Below, one piece after another: positions 34,396-42,414 of a stretch of 64,000 nt of DNA. A model generated the notes under the pieces. That model was not told the DNA's origin, did not search any database, and worked only from the letters and a program-made list of their open reading frames with translations. This stretch comes from Pseudomonas sp. R28(2017) (GTDB taxonomy: Bacteria > Pseudomonadota > Gammaproteobacteria > Pseudomonadales > Pseudomonadaceae), in NCBI RefSeq assembly GCF_002112505.1, contig NZ_NEHW01000009.1, positions 216,020 to 280,019 of the forward strand. Reading direction: 5' to 3'. Within the stretch, counting starts at the first letter, position 1; every line of letters starts with the position of its first letter. The position numbers and the translations under genes were made by a program.

Positions 34396-34944
34396 TTGGA
34401 CGTCGGCGAACGACTGCAAGCCATCCGCAAGCTCAAGGGCCTGTCCCAGCGGGAACTCGCCAAGCGCGCGGGGGTGACCAACAGCACCATCTCGATGATC
34501 GAGAAGAACAGCGTGAGCCCCTCGATCAGCTCGCTGCGCAAGGTGCTCAGCGGCATTCCCATGTCGATGGTCGAATTCTTTTCGGTAGAGCTGGAGGCCG
34601 AAAGCCCCGCGCAGATCGTCTACAAGGCCCACGAGCTGATCGACATCTCCGACGGTGCGGTGACCATGAAGCTGGTGGGCAAGTCGCACCCCAACCGCGC
34701 CATCGCCTTCCTTACCGAGGTCTATCCGCCGGGTGCCGACACCGGTGCCGAGATGCTCACCCACGATGGTGAAGAAACCGGCATCCTGCTCGAAGGCAAG
34801 CTCGAGCTGGTGGTGGGCAACGAGATCTTCATCCTCGAAGCGGGTGACAGCTACTACTTCGAAAGCACCCGCCCGCACCGTTTCCGCAACCCGTTCGACG
34901 CACCAGCGCGGCTGATCAGTGCGGCTACGCCTTCGAACTTTTGA
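34396..34944 (+). CDS. XRE-cupin transcriptional regulator (PuuR-like)
   Basis: 182 residues. HTH_XRE at residues 5-60 (RLQAIRKLKGLSQRELAKRAGVTNSTISMIEKN, SVSPSISSLRKVL) followed by a C-terminal cupin (LTHDGEETGILLEGKLELVVGNEIFILEAGDSYYFESTRPHRFRN). This architecture is that of PuuR, a repressor of polyamine genes, and of related DNA-binding cupins. Start is TTG 34396, with AGGAGG 8 bases upstream; no ATG gives the family N-terminus. The polyamine genes elsewhere in this window (PuuB-like, PuuC/KauB-like, ligase) are plausible targets, but it stands alone. Confidence 0.85.
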   Translation: MDVGERLQAIRKLKGLSQRELAKRAGVTNSTISMIEKNSVSPSISSLRKVLSGIPMSMVEFFSVELEAESPAQIVYKAHELIDISDGAVTMKLVGKSHPNRAIAFLTEVYPPGADTGAEMLTHDGEETGILLEGKLELVVGNEIFILEAGDSYYFESTRPHRFRNPFDAPARLISAATPSNF

Positions 34945-35080
34945 TCCAGCGCAGTGCATTGTTTCGGCAATACCCCTTTCCTGAGTAGGGTCGTTTCACG
35001 GTTTCCGGGTTCCCGCTATACTTTTCAACGCTCGCATTACCGTGGCCGCGGGCGTGATTAGCCACCATGAGGGTGTTCGC

Positions 35081-35503
35081 GTGAACCAAATCAAGAAGAT
35101 GCTGGCCGTACCAGCAGCCGTATTCGCCCTTTGGGCAATGAGCGCAACCGCAGCGACCAACGACGAGCTTGCCAAACGCCTTGAGCCGGTCGGCCAGGTG
35201 TGTGTGCAGGGCCAGGAATGCAAGGGCATGGAAGTGGCTGCCGCAGCCGGGGGCGGCGGGGCCAAGACGCCGGATGACGTGATTGCCAAGCACTGCAACG
35301 CCTGCCACGGCACCGGCTTGCTGGGCGCGCCGAAGATTGGCGACGGGGCCGCGTGGAAAAAGCGCGCTGACGAACAGGGTGGGGTGGACGGGCTGCTGGC
35401 CAAGGCCATTACCGGCCTGAACGCCATGCCACCGAAAGGGACCTGCGCGGACTGCTCGGATGATGACCTGAAAGGGGCCATCAAGAAGATGTCCGGGCTT
35501 TGA
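35081..35503 (+). CDS. Cytochrome c5
   Basis: 140 residues from GTG 35081 with a Sec signal peptide (MLAVPAAVFALWAMSATAA). Heme-c motif CNACH at residues 72-76; axial Met in NAMPPKG; the disulfide-type CADC segment near the C-terminus (GTCADCSDDDLKGAI) is typical of c5. Periplasmic, monohaem electron carrier. The longer upstream ATG is rejected because the GTG has a GAGGG site and gives the signal peptide. Followed by a strong hairpin. Position behind dadX-PuuR and ahead of xpt-rep matches P. aeruginosa synteny. Confidence 0.93.
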   Translation: MNQIKKMLAVPAAVFALWAMSATAATNDELAKRLEPVGQVCVQGQECKGMEVAAAAGGGGAKTPDDVIAKHCNACHGTGLLGAPKIGDGAAWKKRADEQGGVDGLLAKAITGLNAMPPKGTCADCSDDDLKGAIKKMSGL

Positions 35504-35524
35504 GCCGAAGATGAATTGCACCAG

Positions 35525-35553
35525 GCCCGCCATTTATGGCGGGCTTTGTTTTT
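35525..35553 (+). terminator. Terminator after cytochrome c5
   Basis: GCCCGCCA-TTTA-TGGCGGGC, 8-bp stem, followed by TTTGTTTTT. Confidence 0.9.
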
Positions 35554-35573
35554 GTATTGCCTGCTCCGGCCCT

Positions 35574-35653
35574 TTCGCGGGCAAGCCCGCTCCCACAGGT
35601 AAAGCAAAATGCTGCCAATTTGCGGGGTCTGTGGGAGCGGGCTTGCCCGCGAA
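35574..35653. repeat. REP pair downstream of cytochrome c5
   Basis: Inverted 24-base REP units at 35574-35597 and 35630-35653, between two plus-strand genes. Confidence 0.9.
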
Positions 35654-35728
35654 AGGGCCGGTACTGGCAACCAACCCGCTTGAGCCCATGTCCAACCCCT
35701 GACCCCATGGATGATTCAGGAGGCCCCG

Positions 35729-37585
35729 ATGCACCTCTGCTCCATCGACCAGGCCGTCGAGCAGGTTCTCGCCCGGCTGCCAGCGCATATCCACATGGGC
35801 CTGCCGCTGGGCCTGGGCAAGCCCAACGCCTTCGTCAACGCGCTGTACGAGCGCGTGCGCGAGCTGCCAGAGCGACAGTTGACGATCTACACCGCGTTGT
35901 CGCTTGGCCGCCCACCCCTGGGCGACGGCCTGCAACGGCGTTTCCTCGAGCCCTTCGTCGAGCGCGTGTTCGCCGACTACGAAGAACTCACCTACCTCGC
36001 CGACCTGCGCAACGACCGCCTGCCGCCGAACATCCGCGTCGAGCAGTTCTTCATGCAGCCCGGCAGCCTGCTGCACAGCGAATCCGCCCAGCAGGACTAC
36101 ATCAGCAGCAACTACAGCCACGCCGCGCGCGACATCAATGCCAAGGGCCTGAACCTGGTCGCCCAGTTGGTCGCCGCCACGCCGGAGAAGCCTGTCCACT
36201 TGAGCCTGGCCTGCAACCCCGACATCACCCTCGACCTGCAGCCGATGATCGCCAAGCGGCGTGCGGCAGGTGAAACCATCCTCATGCTCGGCCAGGTTCA
36301 TACCGCACTGCCCTACATGCCGGGCGATGCGGAGCTGCCGATCGATGCGTTCGACCTGTTGATCGATGAAGCGGAGCAGCGCCGGCTGTTCTCTACCCCG
36401 AACATGCCGGTCACCACCCAGGACCACTGCATCGGTTTGCATGCAAGCTCACTGGTGCGTGACGGTGGCACCCTGCAGATCGGCATCGGTGCCATGGGCG
36501 ATGCGCTGGCGGCGGCGTTGCTGGCACGTCAGGGCGACAACCCGGGTTACCGCGCCTTGCTCGACGAACTGGACGTCGCCCCCTGGCAGGCGCTGATCGA
36601 GCGGGAAGGGGGCCTGGAGGCCTTCGCCCAGGGCCTGTACGGCTGCAGCGAGATGTTCGTCAACGGCCTGCTGGCGCTGGCCGAGGCGGGTGTGGTGCGG
36701 CGCCCGGCGGACGAGCAGGGTGTGCTGGTGCACGGCGGCTTCTTTCTCGGCCCGCAGGCGTTCTACCAGCGTTTGCGTGAGATGCCGCTGGAGCAGCGCG
36801 CCCGTTTCTCGATGACCCGCATCAGCTTCATCAACGAACTGTACGGCCAGGAAGACCTCAAGCGCCGCCAGCGCCGCGATGCGCGCTTCGTCAACACGGT
36901 GTTCGGCATGACCCTGCTCGGCGCCGGGGTGGCCGACCAGCTGGAGGACGGCCGGGTGCTCAGCGGGGTCGGCGGGCAGTACAACTTCGTGGCCCAGGGC
37001 CATGCGCTGGAGGGCGGGCGCTCGATCCTGCTGCTGCGCAGCTGGCGTGAGTCCGGTGGCGAGGTGACTTCCAACCTGTTCTGGCGCTACGGCCACTGCA
37101 CGATTCCCCGGCACCTGCGCGATATCGTGGTAACCGAATACGGCATCGCCGACCTGCGAGGGCAGACCGACAGCGAAGTGATTGCGCGGTTGCTGGCAGT
37201 GAGCGATTCGCGGTTCCAGCAGGGGCTGATCGAGCAGGCGAAAGAGGCCGGCAAGCTGGCCAGGGATTTTCAGCTGGACGCACGATTTACCGACAATACG
37301 CCACAGCGGTTGGAGGCGATCAGGGTTCGGCATGCGCGCCTGTTCCCGGAGTATCCGCTGGGAACGGACTTCACGGCTGAAGAGCGTGACCTGTTGCGGG
37401 CACTGAACTGGTTGAAGAGCAAGTTCAAGCTGAGTGAGGTGCTGGAGCTGGGCAAGGCGGCATTGGAGGCGCCGGGGCCGCAGGGGTATGAAGCGCACCT
37501 GGCGCGGATGCAGCTGGATCGGCCGCAGGGGCTCAGGGAAGAGCTGTACCAGCGGTTGCTGCTGGCGGGATTATCAGAAACCTGA
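35729..37585 (+). CDS. Acetyl-CoA hydrolase/CoA-transferase family protein
   Basis: 618 residues, long for the family. N-terminal part (residues 1-200: VEQVLARLPAHIHMGLPLGLGKPNAFVNALYERV) and the C-terminal acyl-CoA binding part (GVGGQYNFVAQGHALEGGRSILLLRS, GHCTIPRHLRDIVVTEYGIADLRG) both match the AcetylCoA_hydrolase pair of domains. Whether it hydrolyses acetyl-CoA or transfers CoA cannot be told. An extra segment of about 70 residues in the middle makes it longer than usual ~500-aa members. ATG 35729 has AGGAGG 5 bases upstream; six upstream codons are rejected. Confidence 0.83.
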   Translation: MHLCSIDQAVEQVLARLPAHIHMGLPLGLGKPNAFVNALYERVRELPERQLTIYTALSLGRPPLGDGLQRRFLEPFVERVFADYEELTYLADLRNDRLPPNIRVEQFFMQPGSLLHSESAQQDYISSNYSHAARDINAKGLNLVAQLVAATPEKPVHLSLACNPDITLDLQPMIAKRRAAGETILMLGQVHTALPYMPGDAELPIDAFDLLIDEAEQRRLFSTPNMPVTTQDHCIGLHASSLVRDGGTLQIGIGAMGDALAAALLARQGDNPGYRALLDELDVAPWQALIEREGGLEAFAQGLYGCSEMFVNGLLALAEAGVVRRPADEQGVLVHGGFFLGPQAFYQRLREMPLEQRARFSMTRISFINELYGQEDLKRRQRRDARFVNTVFGMTLLGAGVADQLEDGRVLSGVGGQYNFVAQGHALEGGRSILLLRSWRESGGEVTSNLFWRYGHCTIPRHLRDIVVTEYGIADLRGQTDSEVIARLLAVSDSRFQQGLIEQAKEAGKLARDFQLDARFTDNTPQRLEAIRVRHARLFPEYPLGTDFTAEERDLLRALNWLKSKFKLSEVLELGKAALEAPGPQGYEAHLARMQLDRPQGLREELYQRLLLAGLSET

Positions 37586-37604
37586 CAGATAGATGCTGGG
37601 GCCA

Positions 37605-37686
37605 TTCGCGGGCAAGCCCGCTCCCACAGGTACCGCACAGCTTTCAAAACCTGTGCGGTACCTGTGGGAGCGGGCTTGCCCGCGAA
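37605..37686. repeat. REP pair forming a perfect 36-bp-stem palindrome
   Basis: Arms 37605-37640 and 37651-37686 are exact complements over 36 bases, with a 10-base loop (CTTTCAAAAC). It includes the usual REP units plus 12 spacer bases (GGTACCGCACAG). Lies at the convergent junction of the acetyl-CoA hydrolase gene and xpt. Confidence 0.95.
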
Positions 37687-37699
37687 GCAGGCGACGCGG

Positions 37700-38272
37700 T
37701 CACTCGATGAACGAAACCACACCACCTTCCAGCGACTTCACCCGGGCCAGCGATTCAACGCGGTAGCCCTGGCTGTCCAGCTCGGCGCGGCCGCCCTGGA
37801 ACGACTTCTCGATGACGATGCCCAGGCCGGCAACGGTGGCACCGGCCTGCTTGATGATCGAGATCAGTGCCTGCGACGCCTTGCCGTTGGCCAGGAAGTC
37901 GTCGATCACCAGCACGCGGTCGCTGCTGTTGAGGTGGCGCGGCGAGATGGCCACGGTGTTCTCGGTCTGCTTGGTGAAGGAGTACACCGAGGCGGTCAGC
38001 AGGTTCTCGGTCAGGGTCAGCGACTGGTGCTTGCGCGCGAAGATCACCGGTACGCCCAGCTTCAGGCCGGTCATCACCGCCGGGGCGATGCCCGAGGCTT
38101 CGATGGTGACGATCTTGGTCACGCCAGCATCGGCGAACAGGCGGGCGAACTCGTCACCGATCAGCTGCATCAGCGCCGGGTCGATCTGGTGGTTGAGAAA
38201 CGCGTCGACTTTGAGTACCTGGTCGGAAAGCACGATGCCTTCTTCGCGAATCTTCTGATGCAGTGCTTCCAC
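37700..38272 (-). CDS. xpt: Xanthine phosphoribosyltransferase
   Basis: 190 residues, normal length. PRPP loop [17 protein letters not shown] and the purine-site segments [15 protein letters not shown] [47 protein letters not shown]. Salvages xanthine to XMP. Start is GTG 38272 (GAGGAA 8 bases upstream). No purine riboswitch is visible in the 65 bases before the gene. Divided from rep by 65 bases and in the same direction. Confidence 0.94.
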
Positions 38273-38337
38273 TGTGGTATTCCTCGATGTAACAAAGGTG
38301 GCCGCTGAAAGCGGCAGATTTAAAGGATAAGGGTTGA

Positions 38338-40347
38338 TCAGCGTTTGAGCATTGCCCGGATGTCGGCCAGGGCGTTGTTGCCGCGCGCGGCCTTCACCTC
38401 GACCGGTGCGTCGTCCAGGCCTTCCCAGGCCAGGTCGTCCGGTGGCAGTTCGTCGAGGAACCGGCTTGGCGTGCAGTCGATGATCTCGCCGTACTGCTTA
38501 CGCTTGGCGGCGAAGGTGAAGGCCAGGGTCTGGCGAGCGCGGGTGATGCCCACGTAGGCCAGGCGGCGTTCCTCTTCGATGGTGTCGGCCTCGATGCTGG
38601 AGCGGTGGGGGAGGATCTCCTCCTCCATGCCCATGATGAACACGTACGGGAATTCCAGGCCCTTGGAGGCGTGCAGGGTCATCATCTGCACACCTTCGGC
38701 GTTTTCTTCCTCTTCCTGCTGGCGCTCGAGCATGTCGCGCAGCACCAGCTTGCCGATGGCGTCCTCGATGGTCATGTCACCCTCTTCGTCCTTCTCGAGG
38801 GTGTTCTTCAGCGCTTCGACCAGGAACCAGACGTTGCTGATGCGGAACTCCGCCGCCTTGTCGCTGGCGGTCTGCTGGCGGATCCAGTTCTCGTAGTCGA
38901 TGTCGCGGATCATCTCGTGCAGCGCGGCGATCGGGTCTTCCAGGGCGACCTTGTGGCGCACCCCGTCGAGCCAGTGCTTGAAGCGCTGCAGGCGCTCGGT
39001 GTAGCGGGCGTCCAGGTGCTCGCCCAGGCCCAGTTCCTCGCTGGCGGCGTACATCGAGATACCGCGCTCGGTGGAATAGTTGCCGAGCTTTTCCAGGGTG
39101 GTCGAGCCGATCTCGCGGCGCGGCACGTTGATCACCCGCAGGTAGGCGTTGTCGTCATCCGGGTTCACCAGCAGGCGCAGGTAGGCCATGAGGTCCTTGA
39201 CCTCCTGGCGGCCGAAGAAGCTGTTGCCGCCCGACAGGCGATACGGCACCTGGTGGTGCTGCAGCTTCAGTTCGATCAGCTTGGCCTGGTAGTTGCCGCG
39301 GTAGAGGATGGCGAAGTCGCTGTACGGGCGGTTGGTGCGCAGGTGCAGGGTGAGGATCTCCATGGCCACGCGTTCGGCCTCGGCTTCCTCGTTCTTGCAG
39401 CGGATCACGCGGATCTCGTCGCCCACGCCCATCTCGCTCCACAGCTGCTTTTCGAAAGCATGCGGGTTGTTGGCGATCAGCACGTTGGCGCAGCGCAGGA
39501 TGCGGCTGGTGGAGCGGTAGTTCTGTTCGAGCATGACGATCTTCAGGGAGGGATAGTCCTCCTTGAGCAGCATCAGGTTCTCGGGGCGCGCGCCACGCCA
39601 GGCGTAGATCGACTGGTCGTCATCGCCCACCACGGTGAACTGGTTGCGCATGCCGATCAGCATCTTCACCAGCAGGTACTGGCTGGCGTTGGTGTCCTGG
39701 TATTCGTCCACCAGCAGGTAGCGCACGCGGTTCTGCCAGCGCTCGAGCACGTCGGGGTGCTCCTGGAACAGCTTGACCGGCAGCAGGATCAGGTCGTCGA
39801 AATCCACCGCGTTGAACGCCTTGAGCGTGCGCTGGTAGTGGGTGTAAACGATGGCGGCGGTCTGTTCGCGCGGGTTGCGCGCCTTTTCCAGGGCTTCGGC
39901 GGGCAGGATCAGGTCGTTTTTCCAGGCACCGATCATGTTCTTGATCTCGTCGATGCCGTCGTCGCCGGAGTATTCCTTCTGCATGATGTCCGACAGCAGC
40001 GCCTTGATGTCGGACTCGTCGAAGATCGAGAAGCCCGGCTTGTAGCCCAGGCGCTCGTGCTCCTTGCGGATGATGTTCAGGCCCAGGTTGTGGAACGTGC
40101 ACACCGTCAGGCCCCGGCCTTCCCCCGGGCGCAGCAGGGTGGCGACCCGCTCCTTCATCTCGCGGGCGGCCTTGTTGGTGAAGGTCATCGCCACGATGTA
40201 CTGGGCACGGATGCCGCAGTTCTGGATGAGGTGGGCAATCTTGCGCGTGATCACGCTGGTCTTGCCCGAGCCAGCACCGGCGAGCACCAATAGAGGGCCG
40301 CCGACGTAGTCACGGGCTTCCTGTTGCCGGGGATTGAGTCGGGACAT
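38338..40347 (-). CDS. rep: ATP-dependent DNA helicase Rep
   Basis: 669 residues, UvrD/Rep superfamily I. Walker A AGAGSGKTSVITRK, motif Ia TNKAAREMKERV, motif II VDEYQDTNASQYLL, motif III GDDDQSIYAWRGA, and motif VI YVGITRARQTLAFTFA. The N-terminus MSRLNPRQQEARDYVGGPLLVLAGAG is that of Rep rather than UvrD. Removes proteins ahead of replication forks. ATG 40347. Neighbour order xpt-rep-EAL protein-MATE agrees with P. aeruginosa. Confidence 0.96.
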   Translation of the reverse strand: MSRLNPRQQEARDYVGGPLLVLAGAGSGKTSVITRKIAHLIQNCGIRAQYIVAMTFTNKAAREMKERVATLLRPGEGRGLTVCTFHNLGLNIIRKEHERLGYKPGFSIFDESDIKALLSDIMQKEYSGDDGIDEIKNMIGAWKNDLILPAEALEKARNPREQTAAIVYTHYQRTLKAFNAVDFDDLILLPVKLFQEHPDVLERWQNRVRYLLVDEYQDTNASQYLLVKMLIGMRNQFTVVGDDDQSIYAWRGARPENLMLLKEDYPSLKIVMLEQNYRSTSRILRCANVLIANNPHAFEKQLWSEMGVGDEIRVIRCKNEEAEAERVAMEILTLHLRTNRPYSDFAILYRGNYQAKLIELKLQHHQVPYRLSGGNSFFGRQEVKDLMAYLRLLVNPDDDNAYLRVINVPRREIGSTTLEKLGNYSTERGISMYAASEELGLGEHLDARYTERLQRFKHWLDGVRHKVALEDPIAALHEMIRDIDYENWIRQQTASDKAAEFRISNVWFLVEALKNTLEKDEEGDMTIEDAIGKLVLRDMLERQQEEEENAEGVQMMTLHASKGLEFPYVFIMGMEEEILPHRSSIEADTIEEERRLAYVGITRARQTLAFTFAAKRKQYGEIIDCTPSRFLDELPPDDLAWEGLDDAPVEVKAARGNNALADIRAMLKR

Positions 40348-40646
40348 GCTAGAAACCGGGGGTCGCCAGAAAATAGCCGCGCATTCTAACAGGCATGGGG
40401 CCGTTGTGGCGCGACCGTCTGACGTTTGAGTCAGACTTTTGTTCGGGGATAAGCATTAGTGAAACTAATGCTATTCACCGAAAAAATCGTAATTGCCGGT
40501 TTGACGACTTTCCCGCAGGATGCACGTCAAAATACGACGGGAGGCACTGCGGGCAAAGGATATGTCTAAAAGTGAAAATCATTTTCATTTATGCAGTAGC
40601 ATGTCCGCCATCCAACGCTACACCTTTCGAGCCTTAAGGAGCCCGC
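40348..40646. promoter_or_regulatory. 299-base region upstream of the GGDEF-EAL gene
   Basis: Holds a perfect 9-bp inverted repeat AGCATTAGT-GAA-ACTAATGCT at 40452-40472 and a Fur-box-like 7-1-7 palindrome at 40573-40587. No protein gene is supported. Confidence 0.7.
40573..40587 (+). promoter_or_regulatory. Candidate Fur box
   Basis: TGAAAATCATTTTCA is a perfect 7-1-7 palindrome and matches the Fur 7-1-7 motif TGATAATnATTATCA at all but two symmetrical positions. It is 60 bases before the start codon of the c-di-GMP gene, close enough to occlude a promoter. Predicted from sequence only. Confidence 0.5.
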
Positions 40647-42314
40647 TTGTCCACGCCTGTCGAACCTTTGCGTTTGCTGCTGTTGGCTGATGAGCCGGAA
40701 TGGGCCGCCTTATTACGCGAATGCCTGCTGCCGCTGGACGGTAGCGCAGTTTTGCTGACCGCGCCGAACTGGGCGGCGGTCGATACCCTGTTCAGCCACG
40801 ACCGCCAGGCCGTGGTGCTGGCCACGCCGGCGTTGCAGCCCGCGCCCGGGCGCTGCGAACTGCCGACCATCCTGTTGCTCGACCATGAACCCGACACTGC
40901 GCCCACTGGCGTCAGTGACTGGCTGGTGCGCGACCAGCTCAACGTCGATGCGCTGCGCCGCTCGCTGCGCCATGTGCGCGAGCGCGGTGTGCTGGTGGCC
41001 ACCTTGCAGCGCCTGGCCGAACAGGACCCACTGACCGGCATCGCCAACCGCCAGGGCTTCCAGGCCCTGCTGACTACACGCCTGGCTGAGAACGAAGGTC
41101 GCGGCGTGGCCCTCGGCCACCTCGACCTGGACAACTTCCGCCATGTCAACGACGCCCTTGGCCATCAGTGCGGCGACCGCCTGATCCTGCAGGTGGTGTC
41201 GCGCCTCAAGCAGCAGCTGGAGGCTGGCGACCAGCTGGCGCGCCTGGGCAGCGACGAGTTCGCCCTGCTGATCGACACGCGGCGCGACGCGAACCGCGCC
41301 GAATGGATCGCCGAGCGTATCGTCGAGGCCCTGGCCGAACCCTACTGGATCGACGGCGAAAGCCTGTTGCTCGGCTGCAGCCTGGGCCTGGCGCATGCCC
41401 GCGCCCAGGGCGGGCCCGACCCGCTGATGTGGCATGCGCACATTGCCATGCGCCAGGCCAAGGGGAGCCAGGGCTGTACCTTCCACGTGTTCAACGAGCG
41501 CATCAACCGCAATGCGCGCAGCCTGGCCGACCTGGAAAGCGAGCTGCGCCGGGCGCTGCGCCGCGATGAACTGGAGCTGCACTACCAGCCGCGCTTGAAC
41601 CTTGCCGATGGGCGCATCGTCGGCCTCGAGGCCCTGGTGCGCTGGCGCCATGCCGAGCGCGGCCTGCTGCCGCCCAGCGAGTTCGTGCCACTGGCCGAGC
41701 AGAGCGGGTTGATCGTGCCGTTGGGTTACTGGGTGATTTCCCGTGCCCTGCGCGACATGCAGGCGTTGCGCGAGCAGGGGCTTGCGCCGCTGCACATGGC
41801 GGTGAACCTGAGCTTCCGCCAGTTCCAGGACAGCCAATTGCTGGCCACCCTGAGCCGGCTGATCATCGAGCATGGTGTGGATGCCCGTTGGCTGGAATTC
41901 GAACTGACCGAAACGGCAGTGATGCGCCGCAACGAGCTGGTGCGTCAGACCATGGATGCCCTGGGGCGTCTGGGTGTGCGCTTCTCGCTGGATGACTTTG
42001 GTACCGGCTTCTCGTCCTTCGTGCACCTGAACAGCCTGCCGATCACCTTGCTCAAGGTCGACCGCAGTTTCGTTGCCGAGATGGAAATGCGCGAAGAGAA
42101 CCGCAAGCTGGTGCATGCCATGATCAACCTGGCGCACAACCTCAACCTGGAAGTGGTGGCCGAGGGCGTGGAAAGCCCGGAGCAGATGGCCTTGCTGCGC
42201 GGGTTTGGCTGTGACCAGGTGCAAGGCTTCCTGGTCAGCAAGCCGCTGCCGGTGGGGGCGTTGATCGACTACCTGCTACAGGCATCCGACCGTCCCCTCT
42301 TGGCTGCCCTCTAG
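40647..42314 (+). CDS. c-di-GMP phosphodiesterase with degenerate GGDEF (GSDEF) and intact EAL
   Basis: 555 residues starting at TTG 40647 (AAGGA 6 bases upstream). N-terminal ~110 residues resemble a receiver fold (PLRLLLLADEPEWAALLREC) but lack a clear phosphoacceptor pattern. The GGDEF domain (about 120-290; LDLDNFRHVNDALGH) has GSDEF where GGDEF is expected, so cyclase activity is doubtful. EAL domain (about 300-555) keeps EALVRW, NLSFRQFQDSQ, ELTET, DDFGTGFSS, KVDRSF and EGVE, consistent with an active phosphodiesterase. Position between rep and a MATE gene matches P. aeruginosa PA5295 (ProE), a known EAL phosphodiesterase. Confidence 0.9.
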   Translation: MSTPVEPLRLLLLADEPEWAALLRECLLPLDGSAVLLTAPNWAAVDTLFSHDRQAVVLATPALQPAPGRCELPTILLLDHEPDTAPTGVSDWLVRDQLNVDALRRSLRHVRERGVLVATLQRLAEQDPLTGIANRQGFQALLTTRLAENEGRGVALGHLDLDNFRHVNDALGHQCGDRLILQVVSRLKQQLEAGDQLARLGSDEFALLIDTRRDANRAEWIAERIVEALAEPYWIDGESLLLGCSLGLAHARAQGGPDPLMWHAHIAMRQAKGSQGCTFHVFNERINRNARSLADLESELRRALRRDELELHYQPRLNLADGRIVGLEALVRWRHAERGLLPPSEFVPLAEQSGLIVPLGYWVISRALRDMQALREQGLAPLHMAVNLSFRQFQDSQLLATLSRLIIEHGVDARWLEFELTETAVMRRNELVRQTMDALGRLGVRFSLDDFGTGFSSFVHLNSLPITLLKVDRSFVAEMEMREENRKLVHAMINLAHNLNLEVVAEGVESPEQMALLRGFGCDQVQGFLVSKPLPVGALIDYLLQASDRPLLAAL

Positions 42315-42320
42315 GGCCCT

Positions 42321-42402
42321 TTCGCGGGCGTGCCCGCTCCCACAGGAATATCACCGGTTTCGAAGGCTGCGGTGTACTTGTGGGAGCGGGCTTGCCCGCG
42401 AA
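42321..42402. repeat. REP pair between EAL gene and MATE gene
   Basis: Inverted 24-base units at 42321-42344 (GCGGGCGTGCCCGC variant) and 42379-42402, at a convergent junction. Confidence 0.9.
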
Positions 42403-42414
42403 TAGGCCCTCAAG

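Noticed and set aside
38605..40293. Long plus-strand frame antisense to rep
   Set aside because: Rep is a full-length, motif-complete helicase; the antisense frame is a codon-bias shadow.
40452..40472. 9-bp inverted repeat read as a terminator of rep or the next gene
   Set aside because: No T run on either side and it is upstream of rep's start; more likely an operator or chance.
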